Positions 42,227-53,941 of a stretch of 64,000 nucleotides of DNA are shown here, piece by piece. Made by a program: the position numbers and the translations under genes. The notes under the pieces are model-generated. The model worked only from the letters and a program-made list of their open reading frames with translations, was not told the origin of the DNA and made no database searches. Numbering within the stretch: position 1 is the stretch's first letter; each line of letters begins with the position of its first letter. This stretch comes from Azolla caroliniana (lineage: Eukaryota; Polypodiophyta): the NCBI GenBank assembly GCA_043228905.1, contig JBHGNT010000001.1:22320001-22384000 (forward strand), in the 5' to 3' direction.

Positions 42227-44203
42227 CGGTTTTGTCTAGATGGGGAATGAAGGTGCACGTCGACACGTTCTGGAGGTTCGGTTGAATTTGATATCAGTCG
42301 GTCAACGAGACGATGAAGGCTACCTAGGTAGCATCCGGAACGGAGTAATGAAGTTTTGCAAAGGGAGTTTGATCGTGGCCTGAGCCTGGAAGATCAACAC
42401 GATGTACCTAATGCACGCCCGTATATGCCGGGAAGAAGTCAACATAGCATCCGACAATGCTGGTGAGTTGTGGCACAAAAGAATCTGTCATATGAGCCAG
42501 TAGGGGATGAGAAGACTTCGCGAAGATAACCTCATTCGGGAAGTAAAAGACGTGCAACTTGAGAAGTGCACCAACTACTTGGCCGGTAAGCAAAACTGAA
42601 CCTCTTTCCGGTCATGACCACCAATGAGACGGAAAGCGCAACTGGAGTTAGTGCATACCAATGTGTGTCAAGTGGTCACGATGTCACATGTTGGATCGCA
42701 GTTCTTCATGACGTTCATAGACGACTACAGGAGGAAGCTGTGGGTCTCCATATTCAAGATGAAGGATCGGGTGTCTTCCATCTTCAAGAAGCTCCACATG
42801 AGAGTGGAAAGGGAAACCGGCTGGAAGCTAAAGGCAGTTCGAGCAGATAATGGGAAGGATCGGGAATCTAGAACCGGCCTGAAGGCCTTGGTTGTGGAAG
42901 ATGACCATAACCGGGGGAGAAACCGGTACTGGAGTCCCCAGAATCGGGAAAAGTCAGGGACAAGGTCGAAGTCAAGGGGGAGGCTAACTTGCTTCTATTG
43001 TGGCAAGCTAGGGCACTTCCAGAAAAACTGTCGGCATTTACGGAATGAGAAAGGAACTGACAGTGCCGATTCGAAGAAGGGTTCCGGGAAGAAGTCAATG
43101 TAGCATGTGACACTGCCAGTGAGTTGTGACACAAGAGACTGTGCCACATGAGCCTGAAGGGGATGGGAAGACTTGCCGAAGATAATCTCATTCCGGAGCT
43201 GAAAGACGTGCATTTTGATAAGTGCACCGATTTCTTGGCCTGCAAGCAAAATCGAACCTCCTTTCGATCAAGACCACCGATGAGGCGAAATGCACCACTG
43301 GAACTAGTGCATACCGATCTGTGTCAAATCGACATGAGGTCACATGCTGGATCGTAGTACTTCGTGAAGTTTATAGACGACCACAACCGGAAGTTGTGGG
43401 TCTCACCGTTGACGATGAAGGATCGGGTGTTGTGCATCTTAAAGGAGCTCCACGCAAGAGTGCAAAGAGAAACTGGTCGGAAGCTGAAGGCGGTTCAAGC
43501 AGATAACGAAGGAGAATACTAGGGGTAGTTTGAGGAGTACTGACGATCGACGGGAATCCGGCTCGAATTAACCATGCCAAAGACGTCGGAATTGAACAAG
43601 CTCGCCGAATTGATGAACCGGACCATAATGGAGAGAATCTGAAGCATGCTAGCACATGCAAAGTTACACAAGACATTTTGGGCTGAGGCGCTGATGACAA
43701 CAATGTACGTGATTAACAGGTCACCCTCGGCACCCTTTGAAGGAGACACACCACAAAGAGTATGGATCGGTAAAGACGTGTCTTACCAGCATCTGAAGGT
43801 GTTCGGGTGTCTCGCATATGTGCATGTTGCAAAGGACAAGAGAGCAAAGTTGGACCCAAAATCCCGACCATGATATTCCTTAGATACGACGATGATGAGT
43901 TTGGTTATTGAGTGTGGGACCTGGTCGACCAGAAGGTGTTCGGGAGTCGGGATATAGTCTTCATGGAAGACAGGACCATTGCCGACTGGGAGTTGGAGAA
44001 GAAGGTGAAGAACTCCGGATCATCCAATGAAAACCGGTTTGAGGACACAAAGACCTACCCGGTTGAAAACCGAAAGTTAGCCAATAACATAATGAGACTC
44101 GATGAACCGGCCGGATTAGGAAAAGAAACCGAACCAACCGAACAAGAAGAAGAAGGAGACACCAGAACCAGACAAGACCTCGAATTATATTCGGATGAAG
44201 AAC
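42227..44203 (+). pseudogene. Copia C pre-integrase and integrase with a back-jump
   Basis: It starts with the end of protease (RHVLEVRLNLISVGQ-like, near 42265), then the pre-integrase ELWHKRICHMSQ (about 42470) and the start of integrase to AVRADNG (42855). The sequence then jumps back to the gag zinc-knuckle region (ESRTGLKALVVEDDHNRGRN, CFYCGKLGHFQKNC at 42990-43031). It skips the protease and goes through pre-integrase and integrase again (ELVHTDLCQID at about 43300, AVQADNEGEY, LNKLAELMNRTI, KVFGCLAYVHVAKD) to an acidic linker ending at 44203. This is a partial duplication with an internal deletion. Numerous stops. Confidence 0.8.
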
Positions 44204-44506
44204 TGTTGAGAATCAATCTCAACTTGGTCTAGTGTGTAAACTCACCTTGAGAGTGAATAGACACTACAACGGTCAAGAGTCACTATTATGTCACCACTTT
44301 GTATTCTAGCATTTAGTATGAGTGATAGAATCATATTCTATGACACATAACTTATGAGCTTTCACATTCCCCATGCCCCATGAGTCTTGTAGTTAATCAA
44401 GAGAGAGGGTGACTATATAAAGCACCCTCCTCCCACCTTGTAAAATGTTGAGTCTTTCTCCTTTGTTAATATACTTTACCTTGCGTATTCTCTGTGTCTT
44501 ACTCCT

Positions 44507-44549
<43 letters not shown>

Positions 44550-44606
44550 CACACACACAATTCATATCTATTCCGTTGCATAGAATCCATCTCTTGATTC
44601 TTTACA
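44204..44606 (+). repeat. 5' LTR of copia E
   Basis: 403 bp, starting TGTTGAGAATCAATCTCAAC and ending GATTCTTTACA. It has a TATATAAA box near 44414 and a (CT)n microsatellite at about 44508-44546, followed by (CA)n. Confidence 0.93.
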
Positions 44607-44618
44607 TGGTATTAGAGC
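44607..44618 (+). promoter_or_regulatory. Primer binding site of copia E
   Basis: TGGTATTAGAGC directly abuts the LTR. It matches the initiator Met tRNA type with one difference. Confidence 0.9.
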
Positions 44619-44756
44619 AACATAGTAGCTCAATCTAGCCCATCCACGTGCGTTGCGTCCTACGCCGATGACCAAGAACCGGTTAATCGCTATCGTAGCT
44701 TCGCTACATAGCTCGCATTTGAAGAGAGAAGAAGAAGAAGAAGAAGAATCAACATA

Positions 44757-45512
44757 ATGAATACTCAAATGGGGAGCATTCTCCCTACCGAGAAGTTGGA
44801 TCGAAACAACTTCACATCTTGGGAGGACAAGATGCACCAATACCTTGTCGGACAAGGCTATTGGAGCTACATCAAAGGAGTGCACGAAGACCGACCCGTC
44901 GACACGGCTCCCGGATACGTGACATGGGAGCAAGCCGCAAGCTGCGTGATGTATTGCTTGGTGACATGTGTTCACGATCACATGCTCGGCTAAATTTGCA
45001 AAGCCAAGACGCTGAAAGAGGCATGGGAAAATCTACGAAAGATTTTCGCAGCAAACACAACTTCAAGAAGGCTTCAACTCCGCCAAGAGTTGAACAACAT
45101 TCAACAAAGGGACATGTATATCACGACATACACCTTGAAGAGCAAGGAGCTTTGCAAGTAACTCGGCTCGATAAGCGTAAATATCGATGATGATGAGATG
45201 GTGCAAATATGCCTCGGCGGCCTTGCACCCCAGTTCGGTGCGATGCGAACCGCCGTTCTAGCAAGGGAGAAATCTCCCTCCTTCTTCAAGCTCCAATCAA
45301 TGCTATTAGTCGAAGAAAACCACATGCGTACAAGGAGCAATGAGTTGGAAGGCCACATGCTCTACACGCACTCGAACGGAGGAAGAGGACGCGGACGAGC
45401 GAGAGGCTGATTCGGCCAAGGACAAGGCAAACGAGGTCCGACCTATGACAACAACTCCCAATTTCGGCCGCAACTCCCAAGCAACACCGACCCCCATTTC
45501 CGAAGGAGAGGA
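44757..45512 (+). pseudogene. Copia E gag
   Basis: MNTQMGSILPTEKLDRNNFT starts at 44757, then DKMHQYLVGQGYWSYIKGV, a stop after HDHMLG (44992), RRLQLRQELNNIQQRDMY, VQICLGGLAPQFGAMRTAV and MLLVEENHMRT. A Gly/Arg stretch (NGGRGRGRARG) follows. The frame is cut at about 45513 before any zinc knuckle. Confidence 0.85.
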
Positions 45513-48190
45513 ATGTGAGAAAAGGTGTACTCGACGTAATTCACTCCGATGTATGGGGTCCGGCTCAAACAACGACATTCGGCGGATGCCACTATTACGT
45601 GCTCTTCATCGACGACTTTTCTAGGCACACTTGGATCTACCCGATGCGGCAAAAGAGCGAAGTGTTTGGACACTTCCAAATTTTCAAGAATGAAGTCGAG
45701 AAAGCCACAGGCCAACATGTACGATGCCTTCGATCGGATGGCGGCAAGGAGTACTTCTCAGACGATTTCACGGCGTATCTCCGAAAGGAAGGAATTTGGC
45801 GAGAATTCACTTGCTGACACACTCCGCAACAAAACGGAGTAGCTGAGCGCAAAAATCGGCACATCCTCGAAGTAGCGCAGGCCATGATGAACAAGAAGCA
45901 TATGCCCAAGTAATATTGGGCCGAAGCTGAAAATACAGCCGTCTACCTAATGAACTGGTGCACAACATCCAGATTGCACGAGGTCACTCCGCATGAAAAA
46001 TACTTCAGAAAGAAGCCGGACTTATCGCACACCCAGATGTTCGGCGCGATAGCATACATGCACATACCCAATGAAAAGCGGCAAAAGCTAGATCCAAAGT
46101 CGGAGAAATGTATCCTCGTAGCATACTCACTCAAACAAAAGGGGTACAAATTCTACAACCCATCTACCCGAAAAGTTCGAGTAAGTCGAGACGTTGTGTT
46201 TGATGAATCCGCATCTTGGTACACACCAGAGAAGATTCCGACTTCGACCCTGATCGACGCGGAATCGACCAAACAAGAGTGAGAATGTGAAGATCGCCTC
46301 GAAGACATGTTCGAAGATAGCCCGATTACCACAAGACTAAGTGGGCCACAAGAACCCCCGAGCGATCAAAGCACATCACAATCTAGCCCGAAGATGGACA
46401 AAGGCAAGGCGAAAATGACGGAATATGAAGACGATCGCTTCAACGACGATGAGTCGACTCACTCACTCGACTGTGAGTTCGGCGGCTTTGATGTACCAAT
46501 CGGAACTAAGAAAGCCCTCATCTCTGCAAATGAAAAGCTCCGTCGCTCCACTCATGAAAAGAATCTGGTTAGTCGATTCAGCTACAACAACTACATGGCA
46601 TATCACTATGCCTTTATGATGAAGGTGGCTACAGTACACGAGCCGGAAACATTTTCCGAAGCAACCAAGGATCCGCAATGGATCGAAGCCATGAACGAGG
46701 AGATGCAAGCACTACGCAAGAACGAGACATGGGATCTTGTTCCCACCTCACCACACAAAAAGGCGATCGAATGTAGATGGATTTACAAAGTGAAGTACAA
46801 CGTTGATGGTTCCATCAACTGCTACAAAGCGCGACTCATAGCAAAAGGCTACGCCCAAACGCACGGAGTTGACTACGAGGAGACCTTTGCCCCGGTGGCA
46901 AAGATGACAACGGTACGGACCGTAATTGTGCTTGCCGCGGCGAAAGGGTGGCACCTCCATCAAATGGACGTCAAGAACGCCTTTCTACAAGGCGAATTAG
47001 AAGAGGAGGTGTACATGATACAACCACCCGGCTTCAACTCGAGCACCCATCCGAAAGTTGTATGCTGACTCAAGAAGCCACTCTACAGCCTCAAGCAAGC
47101 ACCGCGTGCTTGGCATTCGAAGATAACGCAATATCTTTATCAAATCAGCTTCCATATGTCAAAATCGGACAACTCCCTCTACATACAAAGTGATTCCGCA
47201 AGTCCGATCGTCATCATCTTATATGTGGATGACCTAGTCATTAGAGGTGAGTATCTCGTCGAAATCAATAAGGTTAAATCCCTCCTTTCCGACAAGTTCA
47301 AGATGATGGACATGAAGGAGCTCCACTACTTCCTCGGCATCTAGGTAATTCGGACTCCGGCCGGAATCATGATCTCTTAACGACACTACATCCTCAACTT
47401 GTTATACATGTTCGGGATGGCTGAGTGAAAATCCACGGCAACCTCGCTTGATCACAATCTCAAACTAGATGCGAACTCCGGCACTAAAGCGTGTGAGCCG
47501 ACTCAGTATCGGCAACTAATCGGGAGTCTCATCTACCCCACTATCACTTGACCCGATCTCAGTTATCCGGTCGGTCTCCTTAGTCAATTCATGCAAACAC
47601 CACGTGATACTCACTTGGATTCCGCTAAGCGAGTTCTACGATATGTGAGCGGCACAATGGATTGCGGCATCCTCTAGAAGACTGCGATGCCAATACAACT
47701 CGAGGGGTACACAGACGCCGATTGGGCCGGCTACAAAGCCGATAGAAGATTAACCTCCGGATTTGTTTTTTCCCTCGACCGCGGAGCAATATCCTGGAGC
47801 AGCAAAAAGCAACCAACCGTCGCTCTTTCAAACACAAAGGCAAAATACCGGGGGGCGGCAGTGGCCGCATGTGAAGCCGTACGGCTCAAAAGGATACTCA
47901 AGGATCTGGGCGTACCCATCAAGGATCCGACTTCCCTTTACTGCGACAACATGAGCAGTATCTATCTGGCTCAGAACCCGGTGTTCCACACGCGGACAAA
48001 GCACATCGAAGTGCACTATCACTTCATCCGAGAACGCGTTCTAGCTGCCGATGTCAACCTACAACACATTAGCACAAATCTTCAAACGACCGACATCTTC
48101 ACTAAAGCCTTAGGAGCCGACAAGCTATGACAATTCATGACCGATCTCGGATTGACGATCCCTGACCTGCCAAGCTTGAGGGGGAGTACT
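45513..48190 (+). pseudogene. Copia E integrase, RT, RNase H
   Basis: Integrase: VIHSDVWGPAQTTTFGG, CLRSDGGKEYFSDDF, QQNGVAERKNRHILEV, so D, D and E are all present, with stops at 45816 and near 45911. RT spans 46640-47350: NETWDLVPTSPHKKAIECRW, YKARLIAKGYAQTHGVDYEE, LHQMDVKNAFLQGELEEEVYM and ILYVDDLVIRG. RNase H spans 47680-48130: GYTDADWAGYKADRRLTSGF, LYCDNMSSIYLAQNPVFH and TDIFTKALGADKL. The frame 46307-47068 is the longest open part. It lost the protease, so even an unbroken copy would need one in trans. Confidence 0.88.
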
Positions 48191-48437
48191 GAAGACACTA
48201 CGCAATAATGCGTGGATTCCGCAACCATGCAACGATGCTGCGAAGAGCCGATCTACCGTGCAAAGCTGCGAAGAAAGATGCAAGCCGAAGCACAAACTTC
48301 GCAACTACGCACAACGCAAGCTGGAGCACGGATTCTGCAACTCCGCATAAATGCGAGTCGACGCGGACTCCAGAACGCAAGTCGAAGCGGATTTCGGATA
48401 CCGTCTGAAACCGACCCAATTTGAGCTTGAGGGGGCG
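48191..48437 (+). other. Copia E segment between RNase H stop and 3' LTR
   Basis: About 250 bp, with an open frame at 48212-48424 rich in Arg, Gln and Ser (RAKLRRKMQAEAQTSQLRTT). It sits where copia B and D carry their charged tail, and could be a degenerate or shorter version. I cannot align it with confidence. The purine tract TTGAGGGGGCG abuts the LTR. Confidence 0.4.
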
Positions 48438-48826
48438 TGTTGAGAATCAAGCTCAACCTGGTCTAGTGTGTGAACTCACCTTGAGAGTGAATAGACACTC
48501 CAACGGTCAAGAGTCACCATTATGTCACCACTTTGTATTCTAGCATTTAGTATGAGTCATAGAATCATATTCTATGACACATAACTTATGAGCTTTCACA
48601 TTCCCCATGCTCCATGAGTCTTGTAGTTAATCAAGAGAGAGGGTGACTATATGAAGCACCCTCCTCCCACCTTGTAAAATGTTGTCTTTTTGCTTTGTTA
48701 ATATACTTTACCTTGCGTATTCTCTGTGTCTTACTCCTTGTCTCTCTCACTCTCTCTCTGTCTCTCATACACACACACAGTTCACATCTATTCCGTTGCA
48801 TAGAATCCATCTCTTGATTCTTTACA
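48438..48826 (+). repeat. 3' LTR of copia E
   Basis: 389 bp, starting TGTTGAGAATCAAGCTCAAC and ending GATTCTTTACA. It has the same layout as the 5' LTR. The CT tract is shorter, and the TATA box is changed to TATATGAA. Confidence 0.93.
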
Positions 48827-50112
48827 AGAACAAACAGAGGAACTGGTAGTTGAAGTCCAAAGGCGGAGATACCGTCTCATAGAGAGAAGAGCCCCCCGAA
48901 GATTTCCAGATGCAGAGCACGTATTCTTGACCGATGAGGGGGAGCCAGAAAACTTTGAAGAAGCAAAGAAAGACACCCACAACTGCAAGTGGTTGAGTGC
49001 CATGTAGGACGAGATGGATTCGCTGCATGAGAACAACACATACGACTTGACGGAGTTGCCGAAAGGAAAGAGGGCACTACGGAACAAGTGGGTGTACAAG
49101 CTGAAACCGGGAGATGCCGGAAATCTACCAAGGTACGAAGAACGAATCATGGTGAAGGGGTTCTAGCAGAAGAAAGGAGTGGATTTCAATGAGATCTTCG
49201 CCCCGGTAGTAAAGATGACATCCATCCGGACGGTATTGAGCATAATGGCAAGCATGGACGTCAAGGTAGAGCAATTGGAAGTCAAGAAGGCATTCCTACA
49301 TGGCGACCTCAAAGAAGAGATCTACATGCATCAACCGGAAGGATTTGAGAAGAAAGGGACTTAGGAGCAACTGGTGTGCCGACTGAAAAAGGGCCTATAT
49401 GGATTGAAGCAAGCCCCCGCAATGGCACCAGAAGTTTGACTCCTTCATGACTAACTAAGGGTACCACAAGACGCACGCTGACCACTGGGTGTTCGTGAAG
49501 AAATTTGACGAAGGCAACTTCTTGATACTCTTGCTATATGTGGACGACATGCTAATCGTCAGACGAGACCGAATCAAGATCTCAATGCTTAAGAAGGCCC
49601 TGAACCGGACTTTCTCAATGAAAGATTTGGGTCTGGCAAAACAGAATCTATTCGAAATGCACATAATCCAAGATCGGTCGGAGAAGCTATTGTGGTTATC
49701 ATAGGAGAAGTACGTGATAAAGGTGCTTCAAAGGTTCAACATGTTAGAGGCAAAACCGGTCGGATCGATACTTCCGGCAAATTGCAAGTTGTACAAAAAG
49801 CAGAGCCCGAAGACAAAGGCAGAGAAGTCGGATATGACGAAGATAGCATAGGCCTCTGCCATCAGAAGCTTAATGTACACAATGGTGTGCACCTGACCGA
49901 ATATTGCATATGTTGTCGGAGTAGTCAGCCGGTTCATTAGCAATCCGGGAAGAGAGCACTAGAAGTGGATACTCCAGTATCTGAAAGGCACCTCAACTAT
50001 GTGCCCCCGGTTTGGCTCCGGTAAACCCCAACTTGATAGATTCACGAATTAAGATAGATTAGCTGATGCGGATACCAGCCGGTCTACATCCGGATATGTC
50101 ATGACTTATGTA
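48827..50112 (+). pseudogene. Copia C RT and RNase H
   Basis: RT: ENNTYDLTELPKGKRALRNK, GVDFNEIFAPVVKMTSIRTV, VEQLEVKKAFLHGDLKEEIY and LLYVDDMLIV near 49535. A one-base change near 49420 shifts the frame, and TAG stops occur where copia A or the consensus has Gln (TTC-TAG-CAG). RNase H is cut short after RSTSGYVMTYVG (about 50110), where the sequence passes into an LTR of the copia A type. Confidence 0.85.
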
Positions 50113-50328
50113 GGGGGAAGGGTTCCGGATGAGACCCGAAAACCGAACCGAGTGAATCTGGATGGATCCGGTGCAAACCGGATCAAAGGAAATATGTGTA
50201 AATATGTTTCATGGTTAGCCTATTGAGGTTATATTTGTAAATGGGCCAAAAGTCATATAGTATAAATATGACTTAGGGCAATCACTTTATGTAGAGATGG
50301 TGTAGTTGTGGTTGTATCATCGAAGTGT
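50113..50328 (+). repeat. 3' LTR remnant of copia C
   Basis: This aligns to the middle of the copia A LTR: CCGGATGAG-type repeats, GTTATATTTGTAAATGGGCC, the TATAAATA box at 50261-50268, and GACTTAGGGCAATCA. Both LTR ends are missing. The right edge abuts a gypsy fragment. Confidence 0.8.
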
Positions 50329-51595
50329 TGACGGTTACACTGGAGGACGATGAAGCATGGAAGATCTTGGGAGATTGCCAAGTGTCATTACCCTTAGCAA
50401 GATTACTAAAAGTAGCACCTCAATTCATAGAAAAGGTGGCCACTATTATCACCAAGTAGGAGTCGGAAAAAGTCTCGGTAAATTTTACAAATCCATTCAA
50501 GGGACCAACGATAATGGATGAGACAGTCTGATAATCAAAGTCAACATCAAAGTCCGATAATGGATTGTCAATGGAGGCTCTGGCATGAATGCCATTAACA
50601 AAACTACTTGTGATCGGTTGGGCATCACCACATGGGAAACATGCCCTTTCTGGTTACGAATGGCAGTCACTAGCACGGTCCGACCACTTGGGTTGATTCG
50701 ACAACTAGATGTTATCATTGGTGGCCACACATTTCAGATATCGGTCGTCATTCTTTATCTTGATGCACCAGGTGCATATCCACTGATATTGGGCCGACCC
50801 AAGTTTAGCACTGCCAATATTAAACGGAATTGGTAGAAAAATATTTTGACATTTTGGAAAGGCAAGACCACGATTCGGTTGTCGACTCAGAAAAAGGTCG
50901 CGACATCCCAACAATGTGTGTCGTTATATGGTGAAGTGGTTAATATAATGGAAGGACTAGATGGTGGAGAAGAACATTAGTATTTTGAAGACAGTCCCAA
51001 GATCATTCTATTATTTGATATTGACATCCTTAAGGTGCTCACACCATATCTCGGGGATGACGAAAAGGAGGACGAGGTGCCAGTCGATGATAAAACTCTG
51101 AAGGAGTTACACTTGCAACAAGAAGCAATGGAAAGAGAAATGCAAGTATCCTAGCAAGTACGGGCTTTGGCATTAGAAGAATTCAATCTAGCCAACAATG
51201 ACACTGAGCTAAAAATAGTGCTTATAGCGAGGGAGATGCAGTCGGCCGACAAGGCAAGATTGGCCGAGCTACTACGACAATACAAAGATGTGTTTGCGTG
51301 GTCATTTGAGGTTATGAAGGGGCTCGATCCGGCATTATGTTAGCATCATATTAACATGCACAAAGATGCGAAGCCAGTCCAACAACGTCGATACCGCTTA
51401 AACCCGAATTATGCAGTAAAGGTAAAAGAACAAATCGACAAACTATTATAAGTCGGCTTCATTCGACCGGTCAAGAAGGCTACTTGGCTGAGTCCGATAG
51501 TGGTAGTACCCAAAGAGAATGGTAAGATCAGGGTATTTGTTGACTACTGAAAGCTCAATGATACACCTATACGGATAACACCTGGCACGCCTATG
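50329..51595 (+). pseudogene. Gypsy fragment G3: protease to start of RT
   Basis: It matches G1/G2 from the region after the zinc knuckle: EAWKILGDCQVSLPLARLLK, VSVNFTNPFKGPTIMD, a protease near 50563 (IVNGGSGMNAINK, where Asp is Asn), AYPLILGRPKFSTANIKRNW, then AELLRQYKDVFAWSFE and VQQRRYRLNPNYAVKVKEQI. The start of RT (LSPIVVVPKENGKIRVF) breaks off near 51560. It is more complete than G1/G2 in the protease end (LILGRPKF). No LTR is attached. Confidence 0.82.
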
Positions 51596-52640
51596 GGACA
51601 GTGTATTGCACGTTGAACCCACAAGCCCATGCCGAAAAAATTCTATTGACCGGAACTCCATCGATCTTCTCTTCTCTCACGGTCGGAAATCCCTCCACCG
51701 GATTAAAGCTCTACGATCGATAACTTCAATCGAAGCTGGCTTGACCCGAACCTTCTCATTCGGTCAAAATATCGTGGTACAGTCATTTAGGTTTATCAAT
51801 GATTGTGGGTGTATGTGGGTGTGTGTATATATATATGTGTGTGTTTTTCTTCCTTAGTGTGAGTAGTGATGAGTTTTTCTATCCTTGCCTTTCCAAAATT
51901 CTATGTCCTACCCCCTCAGGTTTTTCTAAAATTATATTAAGTACCCTCCAGTTTTAGAAATCTCGTGTCATGCCCTTCTGTTTCCGAAATTTGATCCTGT
52001 GCCCTCGAGTTATGTCAATTTTCTCTCTCCGAAATAAGTCGACACAGTGTATTTACGTGGAAAACCTCCAGAGGCAAAACGACGGGAGTTCTCTTACTCT
52101 AAACAGGATCACTATAGAGAAGAGTGTTACCCATAAGAATATACATGGAGGCATAACGGGTGGAACATGATAATGTGGTTGATGTGTATGGGTAATGGGA
52201 ATGAGTGTATGAGGATGAGTATGTGTATGTGTATGAAAACATGCACATTTGTGTGCATGTGTACAAAGGTGAGAAAGTGGGTAAGTAATGTAACTCCCTA
52301 CTTGTCTCATTCTTTATTTGTAATGGTTACCTCTTGTACAATATAAACCCCACCCATGGGGCATAATGTAATATAAGTTTTTCCCCTCTCATTTTGGTGT
52401 GTTTCTTATTTGTTTCTCTCTCTCCCTCCCTCCCTCACACGTAATCCCCCTTGGGAGGGGGATGAAGCCATTCTAGGCCTCAGTCCCCACCCATTAACAC
52501 TTTTGGCACACACAGTGGGACGACCCTCCCTTGAGAAGAAGTCAGACTCTCCCTCTCCATCAGTCAAAAACATCCATGGTAGTTGGAAAAGAAGAAGAAT
52601 AAGAAGCAGAAGGATTCGGGGCCCTGTTAGATTCAGTGAG
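51596..52640. other. Non-coding stretch with LTR scraps
   Basis: There is no credible gene. At 51800-51850 and 52195-52265 there are GT-rich microsatellites. At 51890-52020 a degenerate repeat of the type CCCTCAGGTTTTTCTAAAAT recurs. At 52050-52130 the minus strand carries the CCACGT...CCGTGG-type U5 element seen in copia A LTRs. Around 52340-52500 there is a TATA-like AATATAAACCCC and then CATTAACACTTTTGGCACACACAGTGGGAC, resembling the LTR end and leader of G1 (GGTAACACTTTTGGCACGC), so an old gypsy LTR edge is likely at about 52500. Confidence 0.5.
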
Positions 52641-52664
52641 ATAGTTCATGTAACGATGAATGTG

Positions 52665-53425
52665 TTATGAGCTTATTGCAGTGGAACAGGAAGGATCAGG
52701 ATGGCAGCAAGCTAAGCTCATCTCTAGCACGGTCTCCATCTGCTCCCTCTCTAAGCTTCCATGGGAGCTATAACGGATATTGTTCTCCTTTGTAAACTCA
52801 TTGTTCAGAATATTACTACCTTCTGTCTTAATCTTCCACAATCCGTGAAGGTTCTGTGTGAAAAGTTTCTTTTCTATTACAACCTCCATCGCCATGGCTT
52901 CAAAGTTGGGTTCCAACAATCAAAATCGTTTAAATACTATGTCCATCTCCATTGGGCTTATGGTTATGGTTTCTGATGAGTTTGGCTAGGCCAAAATCGC
53001 CTAACCTCGCATTGAAATCCTCAGCGAGCATCACGTTGCTTGGCTTCAGATCTCTATGTATCACCACCATCTTCCATTCTTCATGGAGGTAGTGAAGGGA
53101 TGTTGCTACCCCTTGCAACACGTTGTATCTTCTCTCACAATTGAAAAGATGTCGATCAATAGAGTTATGCCGAGAATTTTTGCGTCCTATACACAACTAT
53201 CTATCTAAGCTTCCATTGGGCATGTACTCATAGATCAACATGAACTTTCTATTGCAGTTGTCATAGCTCCACCCATGGAGGTGGACTAGGTTCTTGTGTC
53301 TCATCCTCCCCATGCTTCGTATATTTGCTTTGAACCCCTTCACAGATTTCGACACCATGTGCTGCTCTGCTATCTTTGTGTTGATGGAGGCTAGCCTCCC
53401 CCAGTAAACTGATCTAAACCATTTG
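52665..53425 (-). pseudogene. L-type lectin receptor kinase, kinase-domain pseudogene
   Basis: Reading leftward: VKGFKANIRSMGRMRHKNLV, LIYEYMPNGSLDR followed by a stop, [20 protein letters not shown], the catalytic loop HRDLKPSN and DFGLAKLI (down to about 52960). After a gap that lacks the activation-loop end and APE region come REQMETVLEMSLACCHPDPS (about 52700-52740). These are kinase subdomains III-VII and XI of the plant lectin-receptor-kinase family. The lectin and membrane parts are not here. It is the only host-type gene trace I recognise. Stop and deletion make it dead. Confidence 0.8.
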
Positions 53426-53737
53426 ATGTTGTCCTATTGGCCTCTGATGATGCAATGCCACTCATTAGTATGTAGAAGGATGTAAATCAATCAAGGAGAT
53501 GATCAGTTCTCGACGCATTATAAGTATCAGAAAATACTAGTGCCAAAGATTTTATGGGTCATGGTCTGTACCTGTTATTGTCATATGGAAATAATATATC
53601 TTTTTTATACTTATTATGTATCGAATTGATATGTCTGACATTGTTTTTGTTCTCTCTCTAAGTATGAATATGATGTTTTATGAGAAGATGAATGTTGAGT
53701 CCATTACACTCTAAAGATGTTTATGACATGATGTACC
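53426..53737. other. Intergenic, nothing recognised
   Basis: AT-rich, with stops in all frames and no repeat structure. It may include upstream sequence of the kinase remnant. Confidence 0.5.
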
Positions 53738-53941
53738 TCATGAGGGAACTTGTAAGCAATTTCCTTCCCTTAACCTCGTGTTTGTTTTAGTCATAGTGAA
53801 CTTGATTGCGATAATGGCCTCAACATAGATTATGGCGGTGGGTGCATCTTTTACTAAAGCATACATGTGGGAGGACCATCGCAACTTTCCATAGTAGTTG
53901 TTATATTGAACAAAAGAGGATATATACATGACGAGAAACAA
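53738..53941 (-). pseudogene. Second copy of the C-terminal piece of an unknown gene
   Basis: The minus strand reads YYGKLRWSSHMYALVKDAPT and AIIYVEAIIAIKFTMTKT. This corresponds to YYAKLPQGKNTYALLQDAPT and TIIYDYAIFAIKFTMTQA in the 54740-55096 frame. The duplicated stretch is about 150 bp. A 66-bp minisatellite array separates the two copies. Confidence 0.6.

Larger units (their letters stand above)
44204..48826 (+). mobile_element. Ty1/copia retrotransposon copia E with TSD AGAAC, internally deleted
   Basis: The LTRs (44204-44606 and 48438-48826) are very similar, with about a dozen substitutions plus CT-repeat length change. Perfect target duplications AGAAC lie at 44199-44203 and 48827-48831. 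It carries gag, integrase, RT and RNase H. The zinc knuckle, protease and pre-integrase region are missing (junction near 45513), making this a deletion derivative. It is inserted in the integrase-RT linker of copia C. Confidence 0.93.
35866..50328 (+). mobile_element. Ty1/copia retrotransposon copia C, fragmentary, host of copia D and E
   Basis: A second copy of the copia A family. Its parts are 35866-36771 (gag to protease), 42227-44203 (pre-integrase, integrase), 48827-50112 (RT, RNase H) and a 3' LTR remnant (50113-50328). The start of gag and the 5' LTR are lost. Removing copia D and E by their target duplications restores collinearity with copia A. Confidence 0.82.
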
